This document shows, piece by piece, positions 8,601-16,260 of a DNA stretch of 16,260 bases (the stretch's first letter is position 1; every line of letters begins with the position of its first letter). The stretch lies in contig JAJOHG010000505.1 in assembly GCA_021029095.1 (NCBI GenBank), forward strand, positions 1 to 16,260, in the 5' to 3' direction. The position numbers were made by a program, and so were the translations under genes. Under the pieces are notes generated by a model. The model did no database searches and was not told where the DNA came from. It saw only the letters and a program-made list of their open reading frames with translations. The stretch is from Phellopilus nigrolimitatus (taxonomy: Eukaryota; Basidiomycota; Agaricomycetes; Hymenochaetales; Hymenochaetaceae).

Positions 8601-10035
8601 TCCTCCGCCTGTTCCGCCCGCCTTGGCGAGCGCGTTTCCGGAAATTGTTGAGGCCCAGGTGAAGGCTGCGGCAGCACAGGTGTCAGCGAGGCGACAAAAT
8701 CCTATGGAAAAAGTACGAAACTCTTTGCTTCTCTGGTTGTATAAGGAATATACTGAACGATGCTGTGCATGCAGTTCGATCTAAACTCCATTACAAATAG
8801 TCTGGCAGACATGGATGCAGAAGATGACGTCCCGAAAATCAAACTCGGCGACGCCTCCTGTGCCGCGCCGTTCACCTCCAAGCTTTCGAATGTCAATAGC
8901 AGTACGTCCCTACCTTTTTCCTTCAATAATGCTTAATCATGGCTACTTTTTCTAGTTGCGCACATCATCCGTCAGGGCCGATGCACGCTCGTCGCGACGG
9001 TGCAGATGTACAAGATTCTCGCGCTGAACTGTCTGATCTCCGCGTACGCGCTGAGCGTGCAATATCTCGACGGTATTAAGTATGGCGACTACCAGGTGAC
9101 GATAACGGGCATGCTCATGTCAGTTTGCTTCCTGTGCATCTCGCGTGCGAAGGTACGCCCAACTTTTTTGTATGTACAACCTAATTGTGTTGACTTATAC
9201 TTCTAAATTTCTTTTCCCTTTGCTGCGCAGCCTGTAGAAAAGCTGTCGCGCGAGCGCCCTTTAGGCAACATCTTCAATCTTTATGTCCTACTTTCAATTT
9301 TGATTCAGTTCGCGATTCACATCGCGTCGCTGGTCTACATCACTACGCTTTCGAATGCCAACGAGGAGTGCGCATTTCTTTTTCCTATTTTGCATTGACA
9401 TCATTTCCTTTACTCGTTTTGCTGAATGCCAATTGTTACCGACTTGCAGGCGCGGTCCTATAGACCTTGAGGCGAAGTTCGAGCCGAATCTGCTAAACAC
9501 CGCTATCTACCTTCTTGGTCTATCACAGCAGGTCTCAACCTTTGCGATAAACTTTCAGGTTCGTTTTATTTTCTCGCTCACGTAACTGGTGTAAAATTAT
9601 GACCTCTAATTTCTAATCCGCAGGGTCGACCATTCCGCGAGGGCATCAGGGAGAACCCCGCGCTCTACTGGGGACTGGTCGGTGCGAGCGCTGTCGCATT
9701 CTCGGGCGCGACGGACTTCGTGCCAGAATTTTCGCGCTGGCTGCAGATTGTTGAAATGCAGACATTCGTGAGTACTCTCGGCTTTTCTATGATGCGCACC
9801 AAAAATAGAATGAAATTGAAATCTCTTCCTATGACTATAGTTCAAATTCCGCCTGGTCGCTGTGATGGTCGTGGATTTCGTGGGCTGCTGGCTCGTCGAG
9901 GTCGTGTGCAAACACCTCTTCGCGGACCTCGAACCGAAGGAGATGATCACGCGGGGTCGCGAGCGCAGGGAACAACGCCGGCTCGCAGAGGCGGTTGCGC
10001 GGGATTCGGAAGCGGCAGCAAAGAAGGAGAAATGA
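5657..10035 (+). CDS. SPF1: P5A-type ER ATPase SPF1 (transmembrane helix dislocase)
   Basis: Coding exons: 5657-5658, 5712-6063, 6118-7776, 7832-7957, 8014-8131, 8189-8712, 8775-8901, 8956-9152, 9231-9367, 9450-9558, 9624-9767, 9841-10035; 1229 residues, near the 1215 of yeast Spf1. Residues seen: membrane pair near the N-terminus (VYTVPFLVLYPLLAYAY), actuator LSGES with Glu319, P5A signature PPELP at 457-461 in M4, phosphorylated Asp500 in DKTGT, nucleotide-domain KGAPE, ITGDS at 717-721 (usually TGDN), GDGTND at 835-840, and six C-terminal helices. The tail is Arg/Lys-rich. Known role: the ER P5A ATPase extracts mistargeted or misinserted helices, and its loss disturbs ER protein quality control, sterol and Mn balance. 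All introns from the second on are GT-AG and in phase. The start is inferred: no ATG lies in frame before the conserved N-terminus unless 5659-5711 is spliced, joining AT to G. Confidence 0.95.
5659..5711 (+). other. Intron inside the SPF1 start codon
   Basis: Donor GTGCGT at 5659 follows AAT. Branch-like CTGAC lies at 5693-5697 and acceptor GCAG ends at 5711, 15 nt beyond the branch A; the earlier AG at 5698-5699 is too near the branch to be used. Splicing yields AT/G GTG TCG GTC, in frame with IDSSEVARAS. A has the favourable -3 position. Unspliced RNA still has ATG here, but it reads Met-Cys-Val-stop. Confidence 0.65.
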
Positions 10036-10461
10036 ACGAGAGGTGATAGACAGGGTAGCGAACCATCGGAGAGCGACGGACTTAGCTCCAACTATATAAT
10101 GTATTCTAATGATGCTAATTACATCTACTAGAGATAGATGTTTTAGTCTGGATTGTCTACAAAAGGCACGCGACGTGACAACTGCGTGACTTACCGCGTT
10201 CTATGAGCCAAAAAAAGAGAGACTGGCCTTCAATCACATCAACCTCTCATTCTTCTCATCACAAAGGCATATCGATGAAGTCGCCCAACACTGACTTACT
10301 TGATCAACCTAGCACGCATCGCCTCCCTGACATGCCTGGCACGCAGTCCCGCGCGCCTCTGTCAAAACCAGCATCTCTTTCCGAAATCGAATACCTCATC
10401 TGTCCAGGACACTTCTGAAGCTATACTCAAGGACACGGAGGCGAAGTTTCGGGAGGGAGGT
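10036..10461. other. SPF1 3' flank
   Basis: Probable SPF1 3' untranslated region, followed by DNA without a recognisable gene. Two overlapping frames (10203-10418 and 10300-10470) are open but have no family features. They may be the eroded 5' part of the kinase relic that follows. Confidence 0.45.
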
Positions 10462-11237
10462 AATGAAATTGGTGGAGCGTCACTTTTTGACTGCCCTGCA
10501 CTTTGGCAAGGTTCTGATCGGTGGACTTGAAGATCACACAAAGGAAGTTATATGCACGAAGTCGCTCGCTCGTTCGAGTGCATTGCGATGCCAGTGCAGG
10601 GAACGCCTACTTTTTCCAGGGTCGCGTATTTCTCGGCGACTTGAAATATGCAAATAAAATGGGAACAGATGCCATTCGAACTGTGTGTTCCATGTTTAGG
10701 TCGCGAGACGGCAATACCAGCATCTACCGGACAATAGCCTTGGGCTGGACGTCCAGAAATTATTCTTGGAGGTTGAACGGAATATAAACCAATACCTGAT
10801 ATCGTCTCTTGTCATAATTTCTTTCACGACTTGGACTCTTTCTGGTGGATTACAATCCGGATGTTTTTCTTCTACGATTACCCGTTTTCAAAACAAAAAA
10901 GGACAATCCGGACGAAGTCAACTGGTCTAAAGATATGAAGGAACTCTTCCCTCGAAACTCGCACACAGGAGCTCGGACAGATTTCTTCGAGAATATTTCT
11001 CAGTTTACAGAAACCAGTTGCCTTCCTGAAGACGTCACGACTCTGAAATGCTCTTGGATGGAGTCTTTTGGAGGCTCAATTCGAGGCATCGCCGCCAACA
11101 ACAGTCAGTGAAACAGCACCTGACGAAACGCGCAACGTAATTGTCACCATACTGCACGAGTACATCTCAGCGACGTATACGATTACCCTCACTTCGTTCT
11201 TGATGTCTTCAAAAAAGTAGAAGATCACCGATCATAA
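10462..11237 (+). pseudogene. Decayed FunK1-type fungal protein kinase
   Basis: Pieces of one kinase appear in order but in changing frames: ASLFDCPALW (frame 1), KVLIGGLEDHTK (frame 2, about 10508), KLYARSRSLVRVHCDASAGN and FLGDLKYANKMGTDA (frame 0, about 10545-10690), VARRQYQHLPDNSLGLDV (frame 2, from 10700), HNFFHDLDSFWWITIRMFFF (frame 1, about 10813-10875), NPDEVNWSKDMKELFPRNS (frame 0), and YDYPHFVLDVFKKVEDHRS ending at TAA 11235-11237. Known of FunK1 kinases: an HRDxSxGN catalytic loop and a conserved HDLESxWW segment. Here the loop reads HCD, so the Arg is lost. At least four frame changes plus in-frame stops, without splice signals at most of them, argue for a dead copy. The N-terminal half is missing or unrecognisable. 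Confidence 0.75.
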
Positions 11238-11779
11238 TGAAGCGTCGAAGCCTCGCTCACGTACCGAAATCGCCGTGGTACGTGCCGTGTTCTCCTGTAC
11301 TAAATCACCTACCTATTCACGCGAAACATCCCGAATCTGACTCGAACGACGTGGTTTGGGGTCTGAGTGGGGCAGTCCAACGCGTATGTTATCTTTTGGC
11401 AGGTGCTTCCATCGGTCGCGTCGAGTATGATAGATCTGCCAGTCATGGACTCCTGGAAGGATTGATAATGTATATTACGAGCTCTTGCTACTCTCTTACG
11501 TACCCATCGAATTCTCATCGTAATCTTCAAACAAACTTAGTTTGAGTGGCGATTGCGCCCTGTCATTTACCCTTTATCATGAGTTTAGAACTTTGGGGCG
11601 AAATCAGACTGACATGGTACAGATTAAAGATGTCTGGATAATGTACAACTCCATAAACTCAAGCAAAACAGTGAGGCCTCGCGCCGAAATTCCCATCATA
11701 CTCGTCGCTTCATTTCAACAGGGTCCAACATTATGTGCATATATCAAACGGCCAAACCCTGCCCGGTACCTGGCGACGA
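11238..11779. other. Intergenic, no gene recognised
   Basis: About 540 bp between the kinase relic and the stop of the small minus-strand gene. A 102-codon plus ORF (11237-11545) and an 83-codon one (11542-11793) show no domain, no codon bias I can trust and no splice partners. Part must be the 3' region of the gene at 11780-12240. Confidence 0.4.
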
Positions 11780-12240
11780 TCACTTGCTGTTGAGCTCAGC
11801 TGCGCGCACCCTCAACTCATCGCGGGACTTGGTTGCGAGGAGCGGTAAAACATCGAAGTCAGTATCGGGACAAAGACACGGATGCAATCCCGAGAGCTAC
11901 GTACAGCAGGCTCGCCAATGTTAGCATCGGCATTGGGGATGACCGGGCCTGGAGTGTTATGCACTGCAGACGCAGGGTTCTGCGCGGTCGCGAGGCCCCC
12001 GCCGGCTTGGGTACCGTTGAGGTCGGCGGGGTCATTTGTCTTCTGTTGAATTTAAACAAAGAAAACGATCAGTGATCAGTAAACGGGGACCAAGTCAAAC
12101 AGACGCAAAATGCGACATACAGCAGGATGCGGCTGGATAGAGAACTGCTGCTCCTCGCCTGCCTTCTTGTCCTTCTTACTGCCTGACGCAGAGCGACGTT
12201 TGGTCGCCTTCTCCTTGATCTTCTTAAAGAAACTTGACAT
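11780..12240 (-). CDS. Small Lys-rich hypothetical protein (101 aa)
   Basis: Three exons: 12240-12121 (40 codons), 12042-11905 (46 codons), 11827-11780 (15 codons plus stop), all phase 0. Introns: 12043-12120 (GTATGT...CAACAG) and 11828-11904 (GTACGT, CTGAC branch, acceptor CCAAG). The protein starts MSSFFKKIKEKATKRRSASG, strongly basic, followed by KKDKKAGEEQQ. The middle is Gly/Ala/Asn/Pro-rich (GPVIPNADANIGEPA), and it ends SRDELRVRAAELNSK, a probable short amphipathic helix. Exons 1 and 2 both end in Pro-Ala at the splice site. No membrane segment or catalytic motif. I recognise no named family, although the short helical tail looks conserved-protein-like. The upstream TATA, CCAAT and CRE-like elements suggest a regulated, well-expressed gene. 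The AAG acceptor of intron 2 is the weakest part of the model; without it the frame runs to a stop shortly after exon 2. Confidence 0.7.
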
Positions 12241-12330
12241 CGTCGTCGTTGTCGTCGTGTATGTGGTCGTTGACTCGATGGTCGTGGTAGATGGGCAAGG
12301 GCTATAGAAGTCTCCCTATTATCCTCCGTC

Positions 12331-12411
12331 TTTATATGCGCTGCGCATGCGGAACTTGAGGTAAAGGCGTGCTGTGCAGTCATGCTAAGAGTAAGACCAA
12401 TGATGACGTCA
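12331..12411 (-). promoter_or_regulatory. Promoter elements of the small gene: TATA, CCAAT, CRE-like palindrome
   Basis: On the gene's strand TATAAA lies at 12336-12331, about 90 bp before the ATG. CCAAT is at 12397-12401 (plus orientation), and the perfect palindrome TGACGTCA, the consensus of CREB/ATF-type bZIP factors, is at 12404-12411. The spacing suits a regulated core promoter. Confidence 0.55.
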
Positions 12412-12627
12412 CATCCATAAGTAGCCATTCTTTATTTATCTTCTGCTTGCTTGCTTTTCTTTTTCTTTATTTTTTCTTCTGCTCTGGATGGAAGGAAAAT
12501 ATGAATAAAAATTTGCGGGGCTCATAATGGATTTTACTTCGATACGATAATACAAAACACGGACGACAAGCTAGGCAGAAGCATAGCTGAAGTGTACAAG
12601 CATTTACTAGTTCTCTGAAGCATACAA
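12412..12627. other. Intergenic spacer between the small gene's promoter and calmodulin
   Basis: No gene seen. It contains a pyrimidine-rich run on the plus strand (about 12445-12482, purine-rich on the calmodulin strand), probably in the calmodulin 3' untranslated region or just beyond it. Confidence 0.45.
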
Positions 12628-13660
12628 TCACTTTGCGAGCATCATCTAAAAGGAAAGTAGTCAGAGAGCTGCTAAACAGAAATATCGAAGTTCCTCACCT
12701 TCACAAACTCTGCATATGTGTGAGAGAACAGAGCGCGGTTAAATAAAGTATGTTACAAGGAAATAGAGATCACCCACCATCGTAGTTGATCTGACCGTCA
12801 CCATCGACGTCTGCTTCGCGAATCATCTCGTCCACCTCGAACTCAGTCAGGCGCTCGCCTAAGCATCATACACATCAGCAATCGGATTCATATTAAGTCT
12901 ACCATCGTATGACACGCACCGAGGTTGGTCATGACGTGCTTCAGCTCAGCGGCGCTGATGTAGCCGTTGTCGTCACGATCGAACACCTTGAACGCCTCCT
13001 TGATCTCATCCTCGCTGTCGGTATCACGCATCTTGCGCGCCATCATCGTCAAGAACTCGGGGAAATCGATCGTGCCGTTCCCGTCCGCGTCAACCTCGTT
13101 GATCATGTCCGTCAGCTCCGCCTCGGTCGGGTTCTGCCCCAACGAGCGCATCACGGTACCGAGCTCCTTTGTCGTGATCGTGCCGTCTCCATCTGAGGAG
13201 CAGACATTAAAAAGTCAGCGAATACTGTCTGAGTTGGCTTGGTCAAGCTGACGGCCACGCACCTTTGTCGAACAGTGAGAACGCCTCCTTGAACTCTGCA
13301 AAGATATCAGCTTCCCGGCCTTACAAGCCAGCTGCAGAATCTGCTCGATCTCACCAGAGATCTGCTCTGTGAGAAAAACACGAGAAAACTGAGTATCAGT
13401 ACGCGTCGCACACGTAAAGACGCATTAGTGATCCCAGATTCGACTCGACTTGACGCGTGCATTCGCTATCTGTTTGCTCGCGGAAATGCAGAGCGCTTCT
13501 GGGACCACCCAAGCGGGACATTTAGAAGAAGACGCACCGTCAGTCTACTCAGTCGACACGACACGGCGCACATATCACAGCAAACGATGAAGTAATTGCT
13601 TAGCCCCACCATAGAACCTAGAAAATAGGCGTCGACCGCACTCACCAGCTGATCAGCCAT
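12628..13660 (-). CDS. Calmodulin
   Basis: Eight exons: 13660-13646 (15 nt), 13544-13538 (7 nt), 13366-13355 (12 nt), 13295-13263 (33 nt), 13192-12920 (273 nt), 12858-12778 (81 nt), 12709-12699 (11 nt), 12645-12628 (18 nt). Total 450 nt gives 149 residues, the canonical calmodulin length. It starts [20 protein letters not shown] and ends NYDEFVKMMLAK. Four EF-hand loops are seen at 21-32 ([12 protein letters not shown]), 57-68 ([12 protein letters not shown]), 94-105 ([12 protein letters not shown]) and 130-141 ([12 protein letters not shown]), all with acidic positions 1, 3 and 12 and Gly at 6. Known role: cytosolic Ca sensor activating kinases and calcineurin. Oddities: Asp97 where Gly is usual in loop 3, and Phe120 where Glu is usual in the linker to EF4. 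The 7-nt exon ACTGACG is inferred from TAG before it, GTGCGT after it, and exact restoration of the TDE residues. Confidence 0.95.
13538..13544 (-). other. 7-nt calmodulin micro-exon
   Basis: ACTGACG lies between acceptor GTAG and donor GTGCGT on the minus strand. It supplies Thr-Asp and the first base of Glu, joining MADQL to EQISEF in phase. Flanking introns are 101 and 171 nt. Without it the N-terminus loses conserved residues or shifts frame. Confidence 0.75.
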
Positions 13661-14513
13661 GCTTATATGCGCCGCGAAAAAAAAAGGTCAAAACTGAGGA
13701 ATGGGGCGCCTTCTGAGGTGTAGTGAAAGGCCTGAGGAGGTTAAGTAGGAGAGCAGTTATGAAAGGGCTGTGAAGAACAAGGGTTTGAAGATTGGCAATT
13801 GCGGGCGGAATCTATCACGCGGCTATCTCCGCCGTTCACTGCCTCCTTCAACTTCAACTTCAAGTTTTACTTCTGACTTTTTTTCCCGTATAAGAATCTC
13901 CCTATTGAGTTTCATTTTGGAGAGTCAGTGTTCTTCAACTTACAAGCTTTCAGGAATATTCAACGTCTTGTTTTGCAAATACACGGAGCTGCACGACTCC
14001 TGTGCTGGCGCTTACTATGATTTGGCTATCCCTACAAGCTACTTATCTGCGAATCACCTTCCAGGAGTCTAACACCGGAAGCCTGTGCAGAAATTCATCG
14101 CGTTGCTCGGCGGATTTGCTCGATCGAAAGACAATTAGGGTGGGAGCGAGTGACGGTCTTCAATAAATAACATTAATATTGAAGTCATAACAGAAACACC
14201 CCTGCTTGGACTGCACAGCTGCTACTTCTGAACAAAAATCCAGTCTGGATCCATTCCGATGCTGTTGGTTTTCATATACACCTTCTTCGAACTCGTGAGA
14301 AAGCTGCAGCTCCGCGCTCATATATACCTTCGAGAGATTATGTACGTGATCCACGCTGGAACTGGCAGGTCTTCTATGAGCACTCGTGCGTCTTATTCCC
14401 ACCTGCAGCCACGACTACATAGCATGTACTCTGGCAGCATATAGGGGTCCTCCGTACTTGCCATCGTGTCAGACTGCTCTCCTCCAGTTGCATACTAAGC
14501 CTGTCTTTTAACG
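13661..14513. other. Intergenic region, no gene recognised
   Basis: The left end is the calmodulin promoter and leader; CATATAAG sits directly against its ATG (13661-13668), so it is more likely leader than a working TATA box. A short period-6 run CTTCAA lies at about 13846-13863. ORFs at 13770-14072 and 14259-14444 have no domain I recognise. An upstream exon of the WH1-kinase gene may hide here. Confidence 0.4.
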
Positions 14514-16260
14514 ATGTCTCCGGGAAATCAATTAAACCGCAACCTCCGTCAGATGGAAAAGGACGTCGTCAGGACGCGCTGGTCAGCGGATGCAAGATCT
14601 ACGCGGTGGCCTTGGCTATGGTCCAGTACGCCACCGATCCTACAACAAACACGAAGCCGTCGATCCTGTGTGGTGCACTGGCGTTTGTACGCGAGAAATC
14701 GAGCAGGAGACGTTACTTGAAGCTCGTGGATTTGGGGAAATCGCCAGGAAAGGTCATGTGGCTGCATCCGCTTTCCACGTGGACGGAGTTGATGCAGGCG
14801 AAAAATTCCAGAAGGGAGAGACACTTCGTACTTTCAGAAAGAGTACGCCCTCATTTTACCACGAGGCTTGTGTTCGTTGTGTCATTTCTATAACGCTGAT
14901 GACGGCGTTGTTCGTATTTTTAGGACTACCGCGCGAACATCTTTTTTGCGGACGACGTAGAGGCGTCAAAATTGCTATGCAAATTCATCGAGATTTTCTA
15001 TCCACGTCCGGCGAGTGAGCGGGGACCGAGCCCGACAGCAGCGGTTTCCGAGCTTAGCGATAATATTTCCGAACAGCTCGAGAGGCTGGATATAATCGGA
15101 GGTGTCAGTGGGCATCTAGTCTTCTCCAGACTCAGCGGGCCCTCTAACCTTGGGAAACTTGATCTGGATACGCACGTCGACTCGAGGAACAATGAAGTTG
15201 CTTTGCAGAATATGGAGGTGAGAAAGCATGATAATATTATGATCAAGGTCCACGCCAGGCTGAGCCCAGGAAACAGGACTCCAGAGATCCATCCTCATTC
15301 CTCCCACCGCAAGTAATTGTACAGCCGCCTTCACCCATGGAAACCCTCGGTAGTCGTTTGAACTTATCTAATGAAGAAATAAGCTCGCCCCGAACGACCT
15401 CTACCTCACCTATCGCAGGGCCATCGTCGGCAGCAAACACTCCCACAAGCTATCCAGATTCTACATCCATTGGTATGTATATATCTCTGTAAACCTTAAA
15501 AGCTATTCGTCGGGCACAGATTGATCTCCCAAAGGGGGCGCTGCAGGAGCTTCTGATGAAGAAACCCAACGTCCTTCTTTACCTGAGTCCAAGTTCTGGA
15601 CATATACGCACCAAAATAAAATACCAGATCCCCGATGTCACAAATATGGTGGAAAGCAGTTGAGAAAAATGAGCGTGAGTCAGACAAAAAATTACAAGGA
15701 GGATTTGGAGTCGTCCGGAAGGGATTTCTCAAGGATCAGACGCCGGTGGCCATCAAGACTATGAAATTAGCGTCTAATGTATTTCTTAGTCCGAAGGCTA
15801 ACAGTGAGGACACGATGAACAGAAAGGTGACTGTCGTATTCTAGTTGAGCTCCAATGATCCGCTCATCACCTTTACCGTCCGCTAGCGCTTCCGAAGCGA
15901 AGCAGCGACATGGCTCAGTTTGGACCATCCTAATGTTCTTCGTCTCATCGGCTTCGCCGAGCTAGACTCGTTTCATTTGGGACCGAGCCTCGTATCTCCG
16001 TGGATGCCAAACAAGGACAGCTTGACATATGTTCAGGAACACCCTGAAGTTAGACGACTTCCTATTGTAAGTCAAGAAAGAAGATACTGTGCTGTTTTTG
16101 ACCGATTGTTTTCTAGATCCTCGGTACAATTAAGGGTATCGCATACCTTCACGAACAAGGTGTTATTCATGGCGACATTAAAGGCGTAAGTGAGGTTTGG
16201 AGCTAGTAAACAGATCTATTATTCTTACATTTCCTGATTTTTTAATAAGAGAAATATAGT
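14514..16260 (+). CDS. WH1/EVH1-like domain fused to TKL-type protein kinase (partial)
   Basis: Exon model: about 14516-14842, 14924-15217, 15277-15472, 15535-15648, 15699-15826, 15887-16066, 16117-16185, 16250 to beyond the window. The first two exons give KIYAVALAMVQYATDP, CGALAFVREKSSRRRYLKLV and DYRANIFFADDVEASKLLCK, the strand-and-helix layout of WH1 (WASP) domains. A Ser/Pro-rich linker of about 150 residues follows (IVQPPSPMETLGS, STSPIAGPSSAANTPTS). The kinase shows GGFGVV (Gly loop), VAIK with Lys at 15755-15757, LDHPNVLRLIGFAELDSF, SPWMPNKDSL, and catalytic-loop HGDIKG at 16168-16185, HGD being usual in agaricomycete TKL-like kinases. WH1 domains bind Pro-rich actin regulators, so I infer a kinase recruited to a scaffold. 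The start is unresolved: ATG 14514 is in another frame, and the true frame lacks an ATG upstream. Three acceptors are AAG, and the CAG at 15519 would give an immediate TGA; a decaying gene is possible. Confidence 0.6.

Noticed and set aside
13466..13660. Minus ORF starting [13 protein letters not shown]
   Set aside because: It simply reads from calmodulin exon 1 into intron 1; the GTGAGT after CTG is the donor.
1..16260. tRNA or rRNA genes, CRISPR arrays, bacterial operons
   Set aside because: No cloverleaf-like sequence, rRNA match or spaced direct repeats were noticed by eye; the intron-rich eukaryotic gene layout makes CRISPR or operons unexpected.

Overview
The window looks like nuclear DNA of a mushroom-forming basidiomycete (Agaricomycete type). 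Genes are cut by many short introns (mostly 47-80 nt, GTRNGY donors, CTRAY-like branch points). The accessory genes are fungal FunK1-type and tyrosine-kinase-like (TKL) protein kinases, both typical of such genomes. I assembled the exons by hand from reading frame, splice signals and family resemblance; no RNA evidence was available.

Layout, left to right. (1) A minus-strand gene (80-2261, 3 exons) for a large low-complexity protein with a triplicated 30-residue motif and a probable GC-AG intron. (2) About 2.1 kb of AT-rich DNA with only ORF relics, ending in a 40-bp perfect inverted repeat flanked by an 8-bp direct repeat, which has the signature of a minimal hAT-type miniature element. (3) YKT6 (R-SNARE, minus, 4803-5517) and SPF1 (P5A-type ER ATPase, plus, 5657-10035), divergent from a gap of about 139 bp. 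YKT6 acts in membrane fusion and SPF1 removes misinserted helices from the ER membrane, so both belong to endomembrane housekeeping. The SPF1 start codon appears to be interrupted by an intron. (4) A decayed FunK1 kinase pseudogene (about 10462-11237). (5) A small Lys-rich three-exon gene (minus, 11780-12240) with TATA, CCAAT and CRE-like sites upstream. (6) Calmodulin (minus, 12628-13660), exactly 149 residues but only when 7-, 12- and 11-nt micro-exons are included. (7) A plus-strand gene entering the right edge (about 14514 to beyond 16260) that seems to join a WH1/EVH1-like domain to a TKL-type kinase. Its 5' end is unresolved and its 3' end is outside the window.

The core genes (YKT6, SPF1, calmodulin) are intact and confidently identified. 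The most interesting signals are in splicing and mobile DNA: the split SPF1 start codon with a built-in Met-Cys-Val-stop reading when unspliced, the micro-exon-rich calmodulin, the GC-AG intron, the tiny hAT-like element, and the WH1-kinase fusion.
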